From Rhodococcus sp. X156 (lineage in GTDB: Bacteria > Actinomycetota > Actinomycetes > Mycobacteriales > Mycobacteriaceae), in assembly GCF_004006015.1 (NCBI RefSeq), contig NZ_CP034766.1, positions 1,054,001-1,118,000 on the forward strand: DNA of 64,000 bases, given 5' to 3'. Positions 52,857-63,097 of the stretch are shown here, piece after piece. Position numbers and translations under genes: made by a program. Below the pieces are notes generated by a model. It searched no databases and was not told the origin of the DNA. It saw only the letters and a list, made by a program, of their open reading frames with translations. Within the stretch, counting starts at the first letter, position 1, and every line of letters starts with the position of its first letter.

Positions 52857-54488
52857 TCAGTCCCTCGGGTCGAGAGGCTTGCCCGACAGTGCGCGGTGGT
52901 GCTCCTCGAGCCCCTCGCGCTCCGCCGCCTCCAGCGCCGCGGCCTCGTCGGCCGGGTCGGCGTAGAGGAAGCTGCCGCGGCCGGCCTCGCCGGCCGCACC
53001 CAGGGAGTTCATCTTCTTGGGCACGGTCGCGCCCTGGTACTCCAGCGGGATGGCGTGGCCGTGGGCGTCGACGCCACCCAGGGGCTGGTGCACCTCGACG
53101 AACTCACCGTGCGGCAGACGCTTGATCATGCCGGTCTCCACGCCGTGCTCCAGGACCTTGCGGTCGTCGCGCTGCAGGCCGATGCAGTAGCGGTAGGTCA
53201 GCCAGTACACGATCGGCGGAACCAGCAGGATGGCGATGCGACCGATCCAGGTCATGGCGTTGAGCGAGATGTCGAAGTGGAACGCGATGATGTCGTTGCC
53301 GCCGGACAGGGTGAGCACCACGTAGAACGCGATGGCCATGGCACCCAGGGAGGTGCGAATCGGGGCGTCCCGCGGTCGCTGCAGCAGGTTGTGCGGCGCG
53401 TCGTCCTTGGTCAGCTTGCGCTCGATGACGGGGTAGGCGAACAGCGCGCCGATCACCGCACCGCACAGCAGGGCCACGAACACCGGCTGCGACACCGTGT
53501 AGTTGCCCAGGTACAGCTCCCAGGCGGGCAGGATGCGTGCCGCGCCGTCGGTGAAGCCCATGTACCAGTCGGGCTGCGAGCCGGCGGAGACCTGTGAGGG
53601 GTCGTAGGGCCCGAGGGTCCAGATCGGGTTGATCTGGAAGAGCCCGCTCATCAGGATCAGCACACCCATGGTGACGCCGAAGAAGCCACCGGCCTTCAGC
53701 GCGAACAGCGGCATGATCCGCACGCCCACGACGTTCTTCTCCGTGCGGCCGGCCGCGGGGAACTGGGTGTGCTTCTGGTACCAGACCAGTGCCAGGTGGG
53801 CGGCGATGAGGGCCAGCAGGATGCCCGGGATGAGCAGCACGTGGGCGATGTAGAAGCGGTCGATGATGATGGTGCCGGGGAACTCGCCGGCAAAGACCAG
53901 CCAGTGCATCCAGGTGCCGATCACCGGGAGAGACAGGATGATCGCCGAGGCGATCCGCAGGCCCGTGCCGGAGAGCAGGTCGTCGGGCAGGGAGTAGCCG
54001 GCGAAGCCCTCCACGATGCCCAGCAGCAGGAGGATCCCGCCGATCGTCCAGTTGGCCTCGCGCGGCTTGCGGTACCCGCCGGTGAAGAACACGCGGAGCA
54101 GGTGGACCACCATGGACGCCACGAACAGCAGCGCGGCCCAGTGGTGCATCTGGCGCATGAACAGCCCGCCACGCACCTCGAAGGAGATGTTCAGCGAGGT
54201 CTCGTACGCCCGGGACATCTCCACGCCACGCAGCGGCTCGTAGACACCGTCGTAGGTGACCTCGGCCATCGACGGGTCGAAGAACAGCGTCAGGTAGACG
54301 CCCGAGACCAGCAGGATGATGAAGCTGTACAGCGCCATCTCACCGAAGAGGAACGACCAGTGAGTGGGGAAGACCTTGTTGATCTGGCGCCGCATGCCGG
54401 CAGCCATGTGGTACCGGTCGTCCGACCAGGTGGCTGCGCCCTCACCGAGGGCGGCGAGCTTGCCCTTGGGGGCAGTGGTGGTTGTCAT
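52857..54488 (-). CDS. qcrB: Cytochrome bc1 complex cytochrome b subunit QcrB
   Basis: A 543-residue cytochrome b of the actinobacterial bc1-aa3 supercomplex, oxidising menaquinol. It has eight or more membrane segments; heme-ligating histidines lie in [29 protein letters not shown] and IAAHLALV. The Qo-site motif appears as PDWY (PEWY in many bacteria). A long charged cytoplasmic tail follows the last helices, as is usual in actinobacteria. It overlaps qcrA by 4 bp. This subunit is the target of drugs such as telacebec in mycobacteria. Confidence 0.97.
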   Translation of the reverse strand: MTTTTAPKGKLAALGEGAATWSDDRYHMAAGMRRQINKVFPTHWSFLFGEMALYSFIILLVSGVYLTLFFDPSMAEVTYDGVYEPLRGVEMSRAYETSLNISFEVRGGLFMRQMHHWAALLFVASMVVHLLRVFFTGGYRKPREANWTIGGILLLLGIVEGFAGYSLPDDLLSGTGLRIASAIILSLPVIGTWMHWLVFAGEFPGTIIIDRFYIAHVLLIPGILLALIAAHLALVWYQKHTQFPAAGRTEKNVVGVRIMPLFALKAGGFFGVTMGVLILMSGLFQINPIWTLGPYDPSQVSAGSQPDWYMGFTDGAARILPAWELYLGNYTVSQPVFVALLCGAVIGALFAYPVIERKLTKDDAPHNLLQRPRDAPIRTSLGAMAIAFYVVLTLSGGNDIIAFHFDISLNAMTWIGRIAILLVPPIVYWLTYRYCIGLQRDDRKVLEHGVETGMIKRLPHGEFVEVHQPLGGVDAHGHAIPLEYQGATVPKKMNSLGAAGEAGRGSFLYADPADEAAALEAAEREGLEEHHRALSGKPLDPRD

Positions 54489-55615
54489 GACTTGCGCTCC
54501 CAGAAGGCCGGGCCGACCGCTTCGTTGAAGTTACCGTTCGCGACCAGGTAGCCCTCGCTGTTGACCGTGATGGGCAGCTGGGGCAGGGCGCGTGCCGCCG
54601 GGCCGAAGATCGGCTTCGCGTACTCCAGCACGTCGAACTGCGACTGGTGGCACGGGCACAGGATCAGGTTGTTCTGCTGCTCGTAGAGCGACGTCGGGCA
54701 ACCGAGGTGGGTGCAGATCTTGGAGTAGGCGTAGTAGTCGCCGTAGTTGTAGGTCTCCTGGCCCTTGCGCTTGACCACCTTGGCGGCGTCCTCGGGACGC
54801 AGGCGGATGAGCATGACCGGGTTGTCGGAGCCGCGCAGTGCGTGCAGCAGCGCCTCCTCGTCACCCCGCTCGGACTCGCGGAAGGGGAACACCGTCTCCA
54901 TGGAGCCGGCGTCGAGGTCGCCAGCGCGGACCAGCGAGACGTCCTCAGAGTGACCGGTGGAGCGGCGCAGGTAGATGGTCTCGCCGTCCTTGGGGGTCCA
55001 GCCCGAGGTCCACAGCGCGGCCTCGGAGCCACCCTTCCAGGGGTTCTTGACGAGCCCGCCCAGCGGCATGATCGCCATGATGCCCAGCGCGCCGGCGCCG
55101 AAGCCCAGGCTCCGCTTGATCAGGCTGCGACGGCCGATGCCGATGGTGTCCGTGGAGTCCTGCAGCAGGGCCACGGTGGTCTTCTTGTCCAGCTCGCTGG
55201 AGCCGCCCAGGTGCCGCTGCTGGATCGCGGTCTCGTCCGGGACGAACTTCTTGGCGTAAGCGATGACGCCGACACCGAGCGCGAGGATCGCGATGCCCAT
55301 GGTGAGGCCGAGCATCGGGGTGTACAGGGTGTAGAGGGTGTTCTTGTCGCTGCCGGCCGGCGCGTACTCCCACGGCCAGAACAGGTACACGGCGACGAAC
55401 GCCAGCGCCGCGATGCCGGACAGGGCGAACCAGCTGGCGACGGACCGCTCGGCCCGCTTCTCCGCCTTGGTGCCCTTGACGGGCCAGCGGTCACGCCGGT
55501 GGGCGAGGACGACGTCGTCCTCGGCCAGCCCCAGCGTGACCAGCTCGTCGCGGCTCATGCCGGCGAGCTCTTCGTCCGTGGGCTGCGGCTTGCCCTGGTT
55601 GTCTCCGCCACTCAT
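54485..55615 (-). CDS. qcrA: Cytochrome bc1 complex Rieske iron-sulfur subunit QcrA
   Basis: A 376-residue Rieske protein. Three membrane segments in the first 200 residues (the actinobacterial arrangement) precede a C-terminal Rieske domain with [10 protein letters not shown] and CPCHQSQFD, which bind the 2Fe-2S cluster by two Cys and two His. The ATG at 55615 overlaps the qcrC stop (ATGA), and its own stop overlaps the qcrB start in the same way. It passes electrons from menaquinol to the diheme cytochrome c QcrC. Confidence 0.97.
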   Translation of the reverse strand: MSGGDNQGKPQPTDEELAGMSRDELVTLGLAEDDVVLAHRRDRWPVKGTKAEKRAERSVASWFALSGIAALAFVAVYLFWPWEYAPAGSDKNTLYTLYTPMLGLTMGIAILALGVGVIAYAKKFVPDETAIQQRHLGGSSELDKKTTVALLQDSTDTIGIGRRSLIKRSLGFGAGALGIMAIMPLGGLVKNPWKGGSEAALWTSGWTPKDGETIYLRRSTGHSEDVSLVRAGDLDAGSMETVFPFRESERGDEEALLHALRGSDNPVMLIRLRPEDAAKVVKRKGQETYNYGDYYAYSKICTHLGCPTSLYEQQNNLILCPCHQSQFDVLEYAKPIFGPAARALPQLPITVNSEGYLVANGNFNEAVGPAFWERKS

Positions 55616-56448
55616 GCCCGTGCTCCGATCCACATCGCGGCACCCACGAGCGCCCCGATTCCGATGACCCAGATGGCCAGTCCCTCAGAGACCGGCCCGA
55701 TGCCGCCGAGGCCGTAGCCGCCCGGTGCGGGCGTCTCGGTCGACGACTTGACGTAGGCGATGATGTCGGCCTTCTCCTCGGCAGAGAGCTGCCGGTCGGA
55801 GAACTTCGGCATGTTCTGCGGGCCGGAGACCATCGCGGTGTAGATCTGCTGCTCGTTGGCCGGGTCCAGCGCGGGGGCGTACTGCCCGGAGGACAGCGCC
55901 CCGCCGCGGCCGGTGAAGTTGTGGCACGAGGCGCAGTTGAGACGGAAGAGCTCGCCGCCGCGGGCGACGTCCTCGCCGCGCAGCGACTCCTGCGCGATGC
56001 TGCCGTCGGCGTTGCGCACGACCTCCGGGCCGCCACCGTTCTCCTGGATGTAGGCGGAGAGCTGGTCGATCTGCGCGGTGTCGTACTTGGCAGGCTTGCG
56101 AGCGGCCTGCGCCTCGGAGCGGACTGCCGGCATGCGGCCGGTGGAGACCTGGAAGTACACGGCCGCCTCGCCCACGCCGATCAGGCTGGGGCCGCGGTCC
56201 TGCACACCCTGCAGGTTCGCGCCGTGGCAGGTGATGCACGCGTTGTCGTAGAGCTGCTTGCCCTCACGAGCCTGCGCCGTCTGGTCCTGGGCGACCGCCA
56301 CCTGCGGGGTGGGGGTGACCACCGAGGCGATGACACCGGCACCGACGAGGGCCAGCATCAGCACCACCAGTCCGGTGGCGCGGCGACGCAGCTTGCTGCG
56401 GCTCTTGCGTTGTATTCGCGAGCTGGTCGCGGTCGGTGAGGAGCTCAT
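55612..56448 (-). CDS. qcrC: Cytochrome bc1 complex diheme cytochrome c subunit QcrC
   Basis: A 278-residue c-type cytochrome with an N-terminal membrane segment, two CxxCH heme sites (CITCH near residue 72 and CASCH near residue 171), Met-containing sixth-ligand regions (GRMPAV, QNMPKF), and a C-terminal anchoring helix. It hands electrons directly to the aa3 oxidase. First gene of qcrC-qcrA-qcrB; ctaE lies 84 bp upstream. Confidence 0.97.
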   Translation of the reverse strand: MSSSPTATSSRIQRKSRSKLRRRATGLVVLMLALVGAGVIASVVTPTPQVAVAQDQTAQAREGKQLYDNACITCHGANLQGVQDRGPSLIGVGEAAVYFQVSTGRMPAVRSEAQAARKPAKYDTAQIDQLSAYIQENGGGPEVVRNADGSIAQESLRGEDVARGGELFRLNCASCHNFTGRGGALSSGQYAPALDPANEQQIYTAMVSGPQNMPKFSDRQLSAEEKADIIAYVKSSTETPAPGGYGLGGIGPVSEGLAIWVIGIGALVGAAMWIGARA

Positions 56449-56532
56449 CGGGATCCCTTGTGATCGGGGACGGCTGGGGTCGCGGTCATCGGGCAGGACA
56501 CGAGCGGTGCGGTGCGGAGAGCGGCCACGGGC

Positions 56533-57150
56533 TCAGCGCACGATGTAGATCGTGGCGAACAGGCCGATCCACACGATGTCGACGAAGTGCCAGTAGTAGG
56601 ACACGACGATGGCCGCGGTGGCCTGAGCTGGCGTGAACTTGCTCATCCGGGTGCGCATCATCAGGAACACGAAGGCGACCAGTCCGCCGATCACGTGCAG
56701 GCCGTGGAAGCCGGTGGTGAGGTAGAAGACCGAGCCGTAGGAGCTGCTGGAGATCGACGTGCCGTGGTGCACCAGGTTCTTGAACTCGTTGGCCTGGCCC
56801 AGCACGAAGATGAGGCCCAGCACCAGCGTCACCATGTACCAGCGGCGCAGGCCGAACACGTCACCGCGCTCGGCGGCGAACACGCCCATCTGGCAGGTGA
56901 AGGAGGAAGCCACCAGGATGACCGTGAACACCAGGGCGTACGGAAGCTCTAGCTCCGTAGGCTCCGGCGGCCAACCCATGGCCGGGTCTGCCTGCGCACG
57001 TGCTGTGAAGTACATGGCAAACAGGCCGGCAAAGAACATCAGTTCGCTGGACAGCCAGACCACCGTGCCGACGCTGACCATGTTGGGTCGGTTCAGCGAG
57101 TGCACGCGTTGGGTGATGGCGGTCCCGGAGGTCCCTACTGAGCTCGTCAC
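56533..57150 (-). CDS. ctaE: Cytochrome c oxidase subunit III CtaE
   Basis: A 205-residue subunit III of the aa3-type oxidase, with five membrane segments and the family motifs [27 protein letters not shown] and [15 protein letters not shown]. It heads the ctaE-qcrC-qcrA-qcrB cluster, the arrangement that reflects the bc1-aa3 supercomplex of actinobacteria. The start is GTG 57150. The oxidase genes for subunits I and II lie elsewhere. Confidence 0.96.
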   Translation of the reverse strand: MTSSVGTSGTAITQRVHSLNRPNMVSVGTVVWLSSELMFFAGLFAMYFTARAQADPAMGWPPEPTELELPYALVFTVILVASSFTCQMGVFAAERGDVFGLRRWYMVTLVLGLIFVLGQANEFKNLVHHGTSISSSSYGSVFYLTTGFHGLHVIGGLVAFVFLMMRTRMSKFTPAQATAAIVVSYYWHFVDIVWIGLFATIYIVR

Positions 57151-57269
57151 GAGCAGCAGTATGCCGCCTCAGCGCGGCCGCGGCGTCATGGGGTCGGGTG
57201 GTGTCGCGACTCAGGCGTGTGGCCTGTCCCGCTCGCCCTGCACACGGGCGGCAGGGCAGGGTGGACGGC

Positions 57270-57725
57270 ATGGGTGCCTCAGTGGGTGGACGGGTGCGTC
57301 GGTGGGCCGCGGCGGTGGGCCTTGGCCGGGGCGCCACGCAGCGCCAGGAGCTTGATCCGGACCGAGCCGACCTGCTGGTGGTGGCGCGCGGCTTCGACGA
57401 GGTGCAGGCCTGCTCCACGGCTCTGGCGGAGTCGCCGCAGTGGCGAGAAGAGGAGCCCGCCGTGCTGCGCCACCACCTGCGGGTGCCCGCCGCGGCGGTG
57501 GCCGAGGCGGTGTCGATCGCCGCGCAGGACGGCTACGCGCCCGCAGCTGAGGTGACCGGTGAGCCGGACGTGCTGGTGCTGCAGCGGGTGCAGCTGCTGG
57601 ACGCCCTGCACTGCTCGCAGGAGCGCTCCCGGATGGTCGGGCTGGCCCAGCGCCTCGGCGGCGACGTGCTGGGCTGGGACGCGCTGCAAGCGCCCGCACA
57701 ACCGTTGGGCGCCGTCGGCCGATAA
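57270..57725 (+). CDS. Conserved hypothetical protein, faintly RraB-like
   Basis: A 151-residue soluble protein divergent from ctaE. The middle (VLRHHLRVPAAAVAEAVSIAAQDGYA) and the end (RSRMVGLAQRLGGDVLGWDAL) faintly recall RraB (ribonuclease E inhibitor) domains, but I do not regard this as certain. The ATG 57270 is preferred to longer starts. A pseudo-receiver gene follows after 37 bp and then trpD, so it may be the first gene of a three-gene operon. Confidence 0.6.
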   Translation: MGASVGGRVRRWAAAVGLGRGATQRQELDPDRADLLVVARGFDEVQACSTALAESPQWREEEPAVLRHHLRVPAAAVAEAVSIAAQDGYAPAAEVTGEPDVLVLQRVQLLDALHCSQERSRMVGLAQRLGGDVLGWDALQAPAQPLGAVGR

Positions 57726-57762
57726 CATGCCTGGCACCCGTCCACCAGGAGGATTTGTGCCG

Positions 57763-58185
57763 ATGAGCAGCCACGCGGACGCCCCCAGCCGCACCGTCCT
57801 GGTGTTCAGCCACCGCCCCCCGGTGCGCGAGGCGATCATCAGCGCGGTGGGCCGTCGTCCCGCCGCTGACCTGGGCCGGATCAGCTACGTCGAGGCGGGC
57901 ACCATCGCCGAGGTCCTCCAGCACCTGGATGCGGGCACGGTGGACCTGGCGGTGCTCGACGGCGAGGCACAGCCCACCGGGGGCATCGGCCTGTGCCGCC
58001 AGCTCAAGCACGAGATCACCCACTGCCCGCCGGTGGTGGTGGCCGTGCGCCGTCAGGACGACCGCTGGCTGGCCACCTGGTCGCAGGCCGACGCCGTGCT
58101 GGTGCACCCGCTGGACCCGCTGACCGCAGCCGAGACCGTGGCCGAGGTGCTGCGCAGCTCCGGGCTGGCGGTCGTGCGCGGATGA
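57763..58185 (+). CDS. Pseudo-receiver domain protein
   Basis: A 140-residue stand-alone response-regulator receiver fold. The phosphoacceptor-like Asp is in [12 protein letters not shown], but the acidic pair after strand 1 is lost ([14 protein letters not shown] in place of VLxVDDD), and the conserved Lys of strand 5 is replaced by His in [10 protein letters not shown]. It therefore probably does not bind Mg or get phosphorylated normally and has no output domain. A good AGGAGG site supports ATG 57763 (GTG 57757 is also in frame). Its stop overlaps the trpD start (ATGA). Confidence 0.78.
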   Translation: MSSHADAPSRTVLVFSHRPPVREAIISAVGRRPAADLGRISYVEAGTIAEVLQHLDAGTVDLAVLDGEAQPTGGIGLCRQLKHEITHCPPVVVAVRRQDDRWLATWSQADAVLVHPLDPLTAAETVAEVLRSSGLAVVRG

Positions 58186-59225
58186 CCAACATCACCTGGC
58201 CGAGCCTGCTCGGTCGTGTCGTGGACGGCTGCGACCTGACGCCCGCCGACACCGCCTGGGCGATGGACGAGATCATGACCGGCGCCGCCACTCCCGCGCA
58301 GATCGCCGCCCTCGGGGTGGCCATGCGGGCCAAGGGAGAGACCGGGGCCGAGGTGTCCGGCATGGCCGACTCGATGCTGCGCCACGCCAAGCTGGTGGAG
58401 GTGGACCGCGACGCGGTGGACGTCGTGGGCACTGGTGGTGACCGCTCCAACACGGTGAACATCTCCACCATGGCCGCGCTGGTGGTGGCCGGCGCTGGCG
58501 TGGCGGTGGTCAAGCACGGCAACCGCGCCGCGTCGTCCAAGAGCGGCACCGCCGACGTCCTGGAGGCGCTCGGGGTGGCCATCGGGCTGGGGCCCACCGG
58601 CGTGAGCGCCACGGTCAAGGAGCTGGGCATCGGCTTCTGCTTCGCGCCGGTCTACCACCCGGCGCTGCGCCACGCCGCCGGCCCGCGCCGCGAGATCGGC
58701 ATCCCCACCGCGTTCAACGTGCTGGGCCCCCTGACCAACCCGGGCCGGCCCCGGGCCGGGCTGATCGGCTGCGCTTACGAGCACATGACCGGGCCGCTGG
58801 CCGACGTCTTCGCCAAGCGGGGCTCCTCGGTGCTGGTGGCCCGCGGCGACGACGGGCTGGACGAGCTGACCACCACCACCACGTCCACGGTGTGGGTGGT
58901 GCACGAGGGCTCGGTGACCAAGGAGGCGTTCGACCCCCACGACCTCGGACTGGCGCGGGTGCCGGTGGAGGCGCTGCGCGGCGGCGACGCCGCCGAGAAC
59001 GCCGCGGTAGCCCGCGCGGTGCTGAAGGGCGAGACCGGCCCCGTGCGGGACGCGGTGCTGCTCAACGCCGCCGGTGCGCTGGCGGCGCACGCCGGGGTGC
59101 CGGTGGGTGGGCTGACCGAGGCAGTGGCAGCCCAGCTTCCGCGGGCGGCGGAGTCGATCGACAGCGGTGCCGCGGCGACCCTGCTGCGCCGGTGGGCGGT
59201 GCTGTCCACCCAGCTGGCCGGCTGA
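58182..59225 (+). CDS. trpD: Anthranilate phosphoribosyltransferase TrpD
   Basis: A 347-residue enzyme of tryptophan synthesis, joining anthranilate to PRPP. The PRPP-binding motif [14 protein letters not shown] is near residue 84, with [21 protein letters not shown] next and the DDGLDE motif near residue 230. It overlaps the pseudo-receiver gene by 4 bp. Other trp genes are not in the window; in M. tuberculosis trpD likewise sits alone next to the ctaE-qcr cluster. Confidence 0.97.
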   Translation: MTNITWPSLLGRVVDGCDLTPADTAWAMDEIMTGAATPAQIAALGVAMRAKGETGAEVSGMADSMLRHAKLVEVDRDAVDVVGTGGDRSNTVNISTMAALVVAGAGVAVVKHGNRAASSKSGTADVLEALGVAIGLGPTGVSATVKELGIGFCFAPVYHPALRHAAGPRREIGIPTAFNVLGPLTNPGRPRAGLIGCAYEHMTGPLADVFAKRGSSVLVARGDDGLDELTTTTTSTVWVVHEGSVTKEAFDPHDLGLARVPVEALRGGDAAENAAVARAVLKGETGPVRDAVLLNAAGALAAHAGVPVGGLTEAVAAQLPRAAESIDSGAAATLLRRWAVLSTQLAG

Positions 59226-59239
59226 GGGCGGGCCAGCGG

Positions 59240-59518
59240 CTAGCTCGCGCCGATCTCGAAGCCGGAGTCGGCGTCCAGGCTGGAGTAGGACCGGAAGGCG
59301 ATGTGGGTGCCCGTGCGCTGCACGCCCGGCACCTTGCTGATGTGCTCGGTGACGATCTCGGCGATCTGCTCGTGCTCCCGCACCCGCAGCAGCGCGATGA
59401 GGTCCACGTCGCCGGCGCACGAGTAGACCTCGGTGACGCCGGGGATGTCGGCGATCTGCTGGGCCACCTCCGGGATGCGGTCAGCTGCGGTGTGCACGAG
59501 AACGATGGCTGTGAGCAC
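59240..59518 (-). CDS. Stand-alone Lrp/AsnC ligand-binding domain
   Basis: A 92-residue protein that is only the RAM (AsnC_trans_reg) effector domain, with no DNA-binding helix-turn-helix: TAIVLVHTAADRIPEVAQQIADIPGV ... VYSCAGDVDLIALLRV. Such small modules bind amino acids and may modulate full-length Lrp proteins. The GTG at 59518 follows a GGAGG site. It ends 14 bp from the convergent trpD, so an amino-acid-sensing link with trpD is tempting but unproven. Confidence 0.87.
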   Translation of the reverse strand: MLTAIVLVHTAADRIPEVAQQIADIPGVTEVYSCAGDVDLIALLRVREHEQIAEIVTEHISKVPGVQRTGTHIAFRSYSSLDADSGFEIGAS

Positions 59519-59568
59519 AGATCCTCCTGGGTAGGGCCGTGCCCGGAGTTTAGGGGCCGGTGCCCCGC

Positions 59569-61302
59569 TCACCAGTGCTGGGCCTGCAGCGGCTCCCGCG
59601 CCGCGGTCCGGGCCCGCACCGCCCACTCCGTCCAGCGTCCGGCACCCCAGGCGGGCTCGGCGTAGGGAGTGCTGGCGCGCACCAGGCGCACCCCGGGCTG
59701 CTCCAGCCACCGGGCCACCAGCCCCACCTCCTCGGCGGGGGCGCCGCGCAGCGGTCCGGGTCCGGGCAGCACCGTCTCGGCCGAGGCCACCAGGACGTCC
59801 ACCACCGGTACCGGGTGCACTCCGCGCGGGGCGGTGCCCGCCGAGGCCAGCCGTCCGCAGCGCACCACCACCAGCTCCCAGCCGCCGCTGCCGTCCGGCC
59901 GCGCGGCCACCAGCTCGTCCACCGCGGCCAGGGCGGCCAGCCGCTGGGCCCGCCGGGTGGCGGCGATGAGCGCGGCGGCCTCGTCGCGGCGCTGGGCCGC
60001 GGACTCGAACCGGCACTGCGTGGACAGCTCCTCCACCCCGGCCACCAGCGTGAGCAGCACCCGGGTGTCGCGACCGGCCACCGCCTCGGCGACCAGCCGC
60101 GGCCCGCGGGCGTAGTCGGTGGCCGACTGCAGCCCCGCGCAGGGCGCCGCGCAGCGGTTCATCTCGTGCAGCGCGCACGGGGTGGCGCTGGGGGAGCGCA
60201 GCGGGATGCGCTGCGAGCAGGGCCGCACCGCGCTGGCGTCGGCCAGCACCTGGGCGGCCTCCACCGCGGCCGAGCGGCGGGAGAACGGCCCCAGGGCCCC
60301 GTCCCGCGGGGTGCGCACCACCGACAGCCGCGGGAAGGCCTCGTCGGTGAGCGTCACCCACCACGCCTTGTGCGGGAACTTGGAGCGCCGGTTGTAGGGC
60401 GGGGCGTGGTGGGCCAGCAGCCGCAGCTCGCGCACCCCGGCCTCCAGCGCGTGCGCGCAGCTCACCGAGTCCACCCGGGTGGCCAGCGCCACCATCTCCT
60501 TGATCCGGGTGCGGGTCTCCGAGCCGGTGAAGTAGCTGCGCACCCGGCGCCGCAGGTCGGTGGCGGTGCCCACGTAGAGCACCTCCTCGCCCGGCCCGCG
60601 GAAGAGGTAGACGCCCGGCTCGCTGGGCAGGTGCTCGGCCAGGCTGCGCTTGCGCCGCTGGGTCGGGGTGACCGCGGGCAGGAAGGTGACCAGCTCCTCG
60701 TAGCTGTGCACCCCCAGGTTGCCCACCCGCTCGAACAACCGGTGCATCACCTCCACGGTGGCACGGGCGTCGTCGAGGGCGCGGTGGGTGGGCAGCGTCT
60801 CGGTGCCGAACAGCGCCGACAGCGCGGACAGCCGCACCGAGGGTGCCTCGTCGCGGGTGAGCACCCGGCGGGCCAGCTTCACCGTGCACAGCACCCGCGG
60901 GGCGGGCCAGGGCAGCCCCAGCCGCTCGCAGGCCGCCTTGAGGAAGCCCGTGTCGAAGGGGGCGTTGTGGGCCACCAGCACCGCGCCGGCGGCGAACTCC
61001 AGGAACGCGGGCAGCACGGCGGCGATGGTCGGGGCGTCGTGCACCATCGCCGAGGTGATGCCGGTGATCTGGCTGATCTGCGGGGGGATGCCGCGCTCGG
61101 GGTCGACCAGGGTGGCCAGCTCGCCGACCACCTCACCGCCGCGCACCTTCACCGCGCCGATCTCGGTGATCGCGTCCACGCCGGCCTTGCCGCCGGTGGT
61201 CTCCAGGTCCACCACCACGAAGGTGACCTCGCTCAGCGGGGTGCCCAGCTCGTCGAACGTCAGCTGCCGCTGGTTCGGCTGCACCAGCTGTGGAGAGCTC
61301 AT
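59569..61302 (-). CDS. DEDDh exonuclease fused to UvrC-like GIY-YIG domain
   Basis: A 577-residue protein like Rv2191. The N-terminal DnaQ-type 3'-5' exonuclease domain has VDLETTG (Asp32, Glu34), HNAPFD and the DEDDh end HRALDDA. After a linker comes the GIY-YIG nuclease/UvrC-like domain PGVYLFRGPGEEVLYVGTATDLRRRV, then a UvrC-like region with two clustered Cys stretches (MNRCAAPC). It lacks the UvrC helix-hairpin-helix end. It probably acts in DNA repair. The start is ATG 61302. Confidence 0.92.
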   Translation of the reverse strand: MSSPQLVQPNQRQLTFDELGTPLSEVTFVVVDLETTGGKAGVDAITEIGAVKVRGGEVVGELATLVDPERGIPPQISQITGITSAMVHDAPTIAAVLPAFLEFAAGAVLVAHNAPFDTGFLKAACERLGLPWPAPRVLCTVKLARRVLTRDEAPSVRLSALSALFGTETLPTHRALDDARATVEVMHRLFERVGNLGVHSYEELVTFLPAVTPTQRRKRSLAEHLPSEPGVYLFRGPGEEVLYVGTATDLRRRVRSYFTGSETRTRIKEMVALATRVDSVSCAHALEAGVRELRLLAHHAPPYNRRSKFPHKAWWVTLTDEAFPRLSVVRTPRDGALGPFSRRSAAVEAAQVLADASAVRPCSQRIPLRSPSATPCALHEMNRCAAPCAGLQSATDYARGPRLVAEAVAGRDTRVLLTLVAGVEELSTQCRFESAAQRRDEAAALIAATRRAQRLAALAAVDELVAARPDGSGGWELVVVRCGRLASAGTAPRGVHPVPVVDVLVASAETVLPGPGPLRGAPAEEVGLVARWLEQPGVRLVRASTPYAEPAWGAGRWTEWAVRARTAAREPLQAQHW

Positions 61303-61386
61303 GGGCGCGCACGCTAGGTCAGGCGACCGACACTTCCTGTGCCGTCGCCGCGACCTGCGGCGTTGCCCGGTGAATAGCATTGAGCG

Positions 61387-62706
61387 GTGACCGAAACCCT
61401 GCGCGACGCCGGGCCGGAGGAGCTGCCCGCCGCGGTGCTCGACCGGCTGGCCGACCTGGTCGACGCGGCGCTGCCCGCCATGCGCCCCGCCGACGTGCCC
61501 GCCGAGCTGCGACCGCTGCTGCGGTTCACCCCCGCCAAGCGCCGACGCCTGGGCTCGCGGCAGATGGTCGCGGCGGTGCGGACCCAGCCCCGCTTCCGGG
61601 CGGCGGTGGTGGAGCAGCTGCGGGGCAGCACGGTCCACCAGCTGGACACCGCCTCCGCCGACCGGGTGGCCGCCGCCGCCAGCAGCCTGCTGCTGGGTGA
61701 GCCGGTGGCGGCCGAGCTGGTGGCGGAGGCGGGCGAGATCGACGAGCTGCGGGCGCTGCGGGCGGAGGTGGCGGTGCTGCGCGGGCGGCTGCTGAAGGCG
61801 GAGCGCACCCACGAGCGCCTGGCGGCCGAGCTGGCCCAGGCACGGGAGGCGACTGCCGCCGCCCCCGCCCCCGCGCTGGAGGAGGAGGTGACCCGGCTGC
61901 GCGCGCGGCTGCGCCAGCAGGGCCAGCGCCTGCGGGAGGCACTGGACGCCGCCGCGGTCGCCTCGACCACCCAGCAGGGCCGCGCCCAGGACGTGGCGGC
62001 CGAGCTGGAGCAGGTGCGCGCGGACTGGGCCCGCGACCAGGCGCGGCTGGCGGCCGAGCAGGCCAGGGCCGAGCGGGCCGAGCGCGAGCGCGACCAGGCC
62101 CGGCTGGCGGCGGGGGAGGCCCGCAACGCCGACGACGTGCGGCTGCGGCTGCTGCTGGACACCCTCACCGGGGTGGGCAAGGGCCTGCGCTCCGAGCTGG
62201 GCATCTACCCGCAGACCACCGCCCGCGGCGTGCTGCCGGCCGACCAGGTGGCCGCCGCCCTCGCTCGGCCGCGCACCCCCGGCCGGGTGCTGCCCGACGA
62301 GCGCGCGCTGGACCGGGCGCTGCGGCTGCCGGAGGTGCACCTGCTGGTGGACGGCTACAACGTGAGCAAGACCGGGTACCCGCAGCTGACGCTGATCGCC
62401 CAGCGCGACCGGCTGGTGCGCTCGCTGGCGCTGCTGGCCGCCCAGACCCGGGCGGAGGTCACCGTGGTGTTCGACGGCGCGGCGGTGGTCTCCGGCGGCG
62501 GACACGTGTGGGCGCGCGGGGTGCGGGTGGTCTTCAGCGCCGACGGCGTGATCGCCGACGACGTCATCCGCGAGCTCACCGCCGCCGAGCCGGAGGGCCG
62601 GCCGGTGGTGGTGGCCAGCTCCGACCGGGAGGTGGCCGAGTCGGTGCGGGCGATGGGCGCGCACAGCGTCGCCTCGGACGTGCTCCTGGAGCGGCTGGCC
62701 CGCTGA
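61387..62706 (+). CDS. NYN-domain (putative RNase) protein with coiled coil
   Basis: A 439-residue protein. The N-terminal 110 residues are helical and Arg-rich; about residues 120-260 form a long heptad-rich coiled coil; the C-terminal domain is a NYN/PIN-like nuclease of YacP type, with its acidic residues in HLLVDGYNVSKTGYP, VVFDG and ASSDREV. It is divergent from the exonuclease-GIY-YIG gene, 84 bp apart. It is likely an RNA-processing enzyme; the target is unknown. The start is GTG 61387. Confidence 0.88.
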   Translation: MTETLRDAGPEELPAAVLDRLADLVDAALPAMRPADVPAELRPLLRFTPAKRRRLGSRQMVAAVRTQPRFRAAVVEQLRGSTVHQLDTASADRVAAAASSLLLGEPVAAELVAEAGEIDELRALRAEVAVLRGRLLKAERTHERLAAELAQAREATAAAPAPALEEEVTRLRARLRQQGQRLREALDAAAVASTTQQGRAQDVAAELEQVRADWARDQARLAAEQARAERAERERDQARLAAGEARNADDVRLRLLLDTLTGVGKGLRSELGIYPQTTARGVLPADQVAAALARPRTPGRVLPDERALDRALRLPEVHLLVDGYNVSKTGYPQLTLIAQRDRLVRSLALLAAQTRAEVTVVFDGAAVVSGGGHVWARGVRVVFSADGVIADDVIRELTAAEPEGRPVVVASSDREVAESVRAMGAHSVASDVLLERLAR

Positions 62707-62794
62707 GCACGGGTTCTTGTCGGTGCCCGCCCCTAGCGTCCGCGCCGAGGCCGGTCAGGAGCCACCCGACCGCTCGGCGAGATGGAGCAGGACC

Positions 62795-63046
62795 ATGGTG
62801 ATCGACTGCGACACGTGTGCGGTGCGCGACCTCGCGTGCGGAGACTGCGTGATCTCCGTGCTGCTGGGCCACCCCGGGCTCCCCGCGCCGGCCACGGCCA
62901 CCACCGGGCTGCCCGCTCGCAGCGCGGTGGAGATCGGGGCCGAGGAGCAGCGGGCCATGGAGGTGCTGGCCGAGGCCGGCATGGTGCCCCGCCTGCGGCT
63001 GGTGCCCCAGGATCCGCCGCCGGCGCCGGACCGCCGCGCGGGCTGA
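62795..63046 (+). CDS. Cys-rich small conserved actinobacterial protein
   Basis: An 83-residue protein with four cysteines near its start (CDTCAVRDLACGDC), a CxxC-x6-CxxC arrangement that could bind a metal such as zinc or an Fe-S cluster. The rest is acidic then Pro-rich. ATG 62795 follows GATGGAGCAG; GTG 62798 is an alternative. Function unknown. Confidence 0.72.
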   Translation: MVIDCDTCAVRDLACGDCVISVLLGHPGLPAPATATTGLPARSAVEIGAEEQRAMEVLAEAGMVPRLRLVPQDPPPAPDRRAG

Positions 63047-63097
63047 GCCGCCTCGTGGGGCAGCGGCGGCTCGCCCTGTCCCCCTAGGGTGGTCGGC

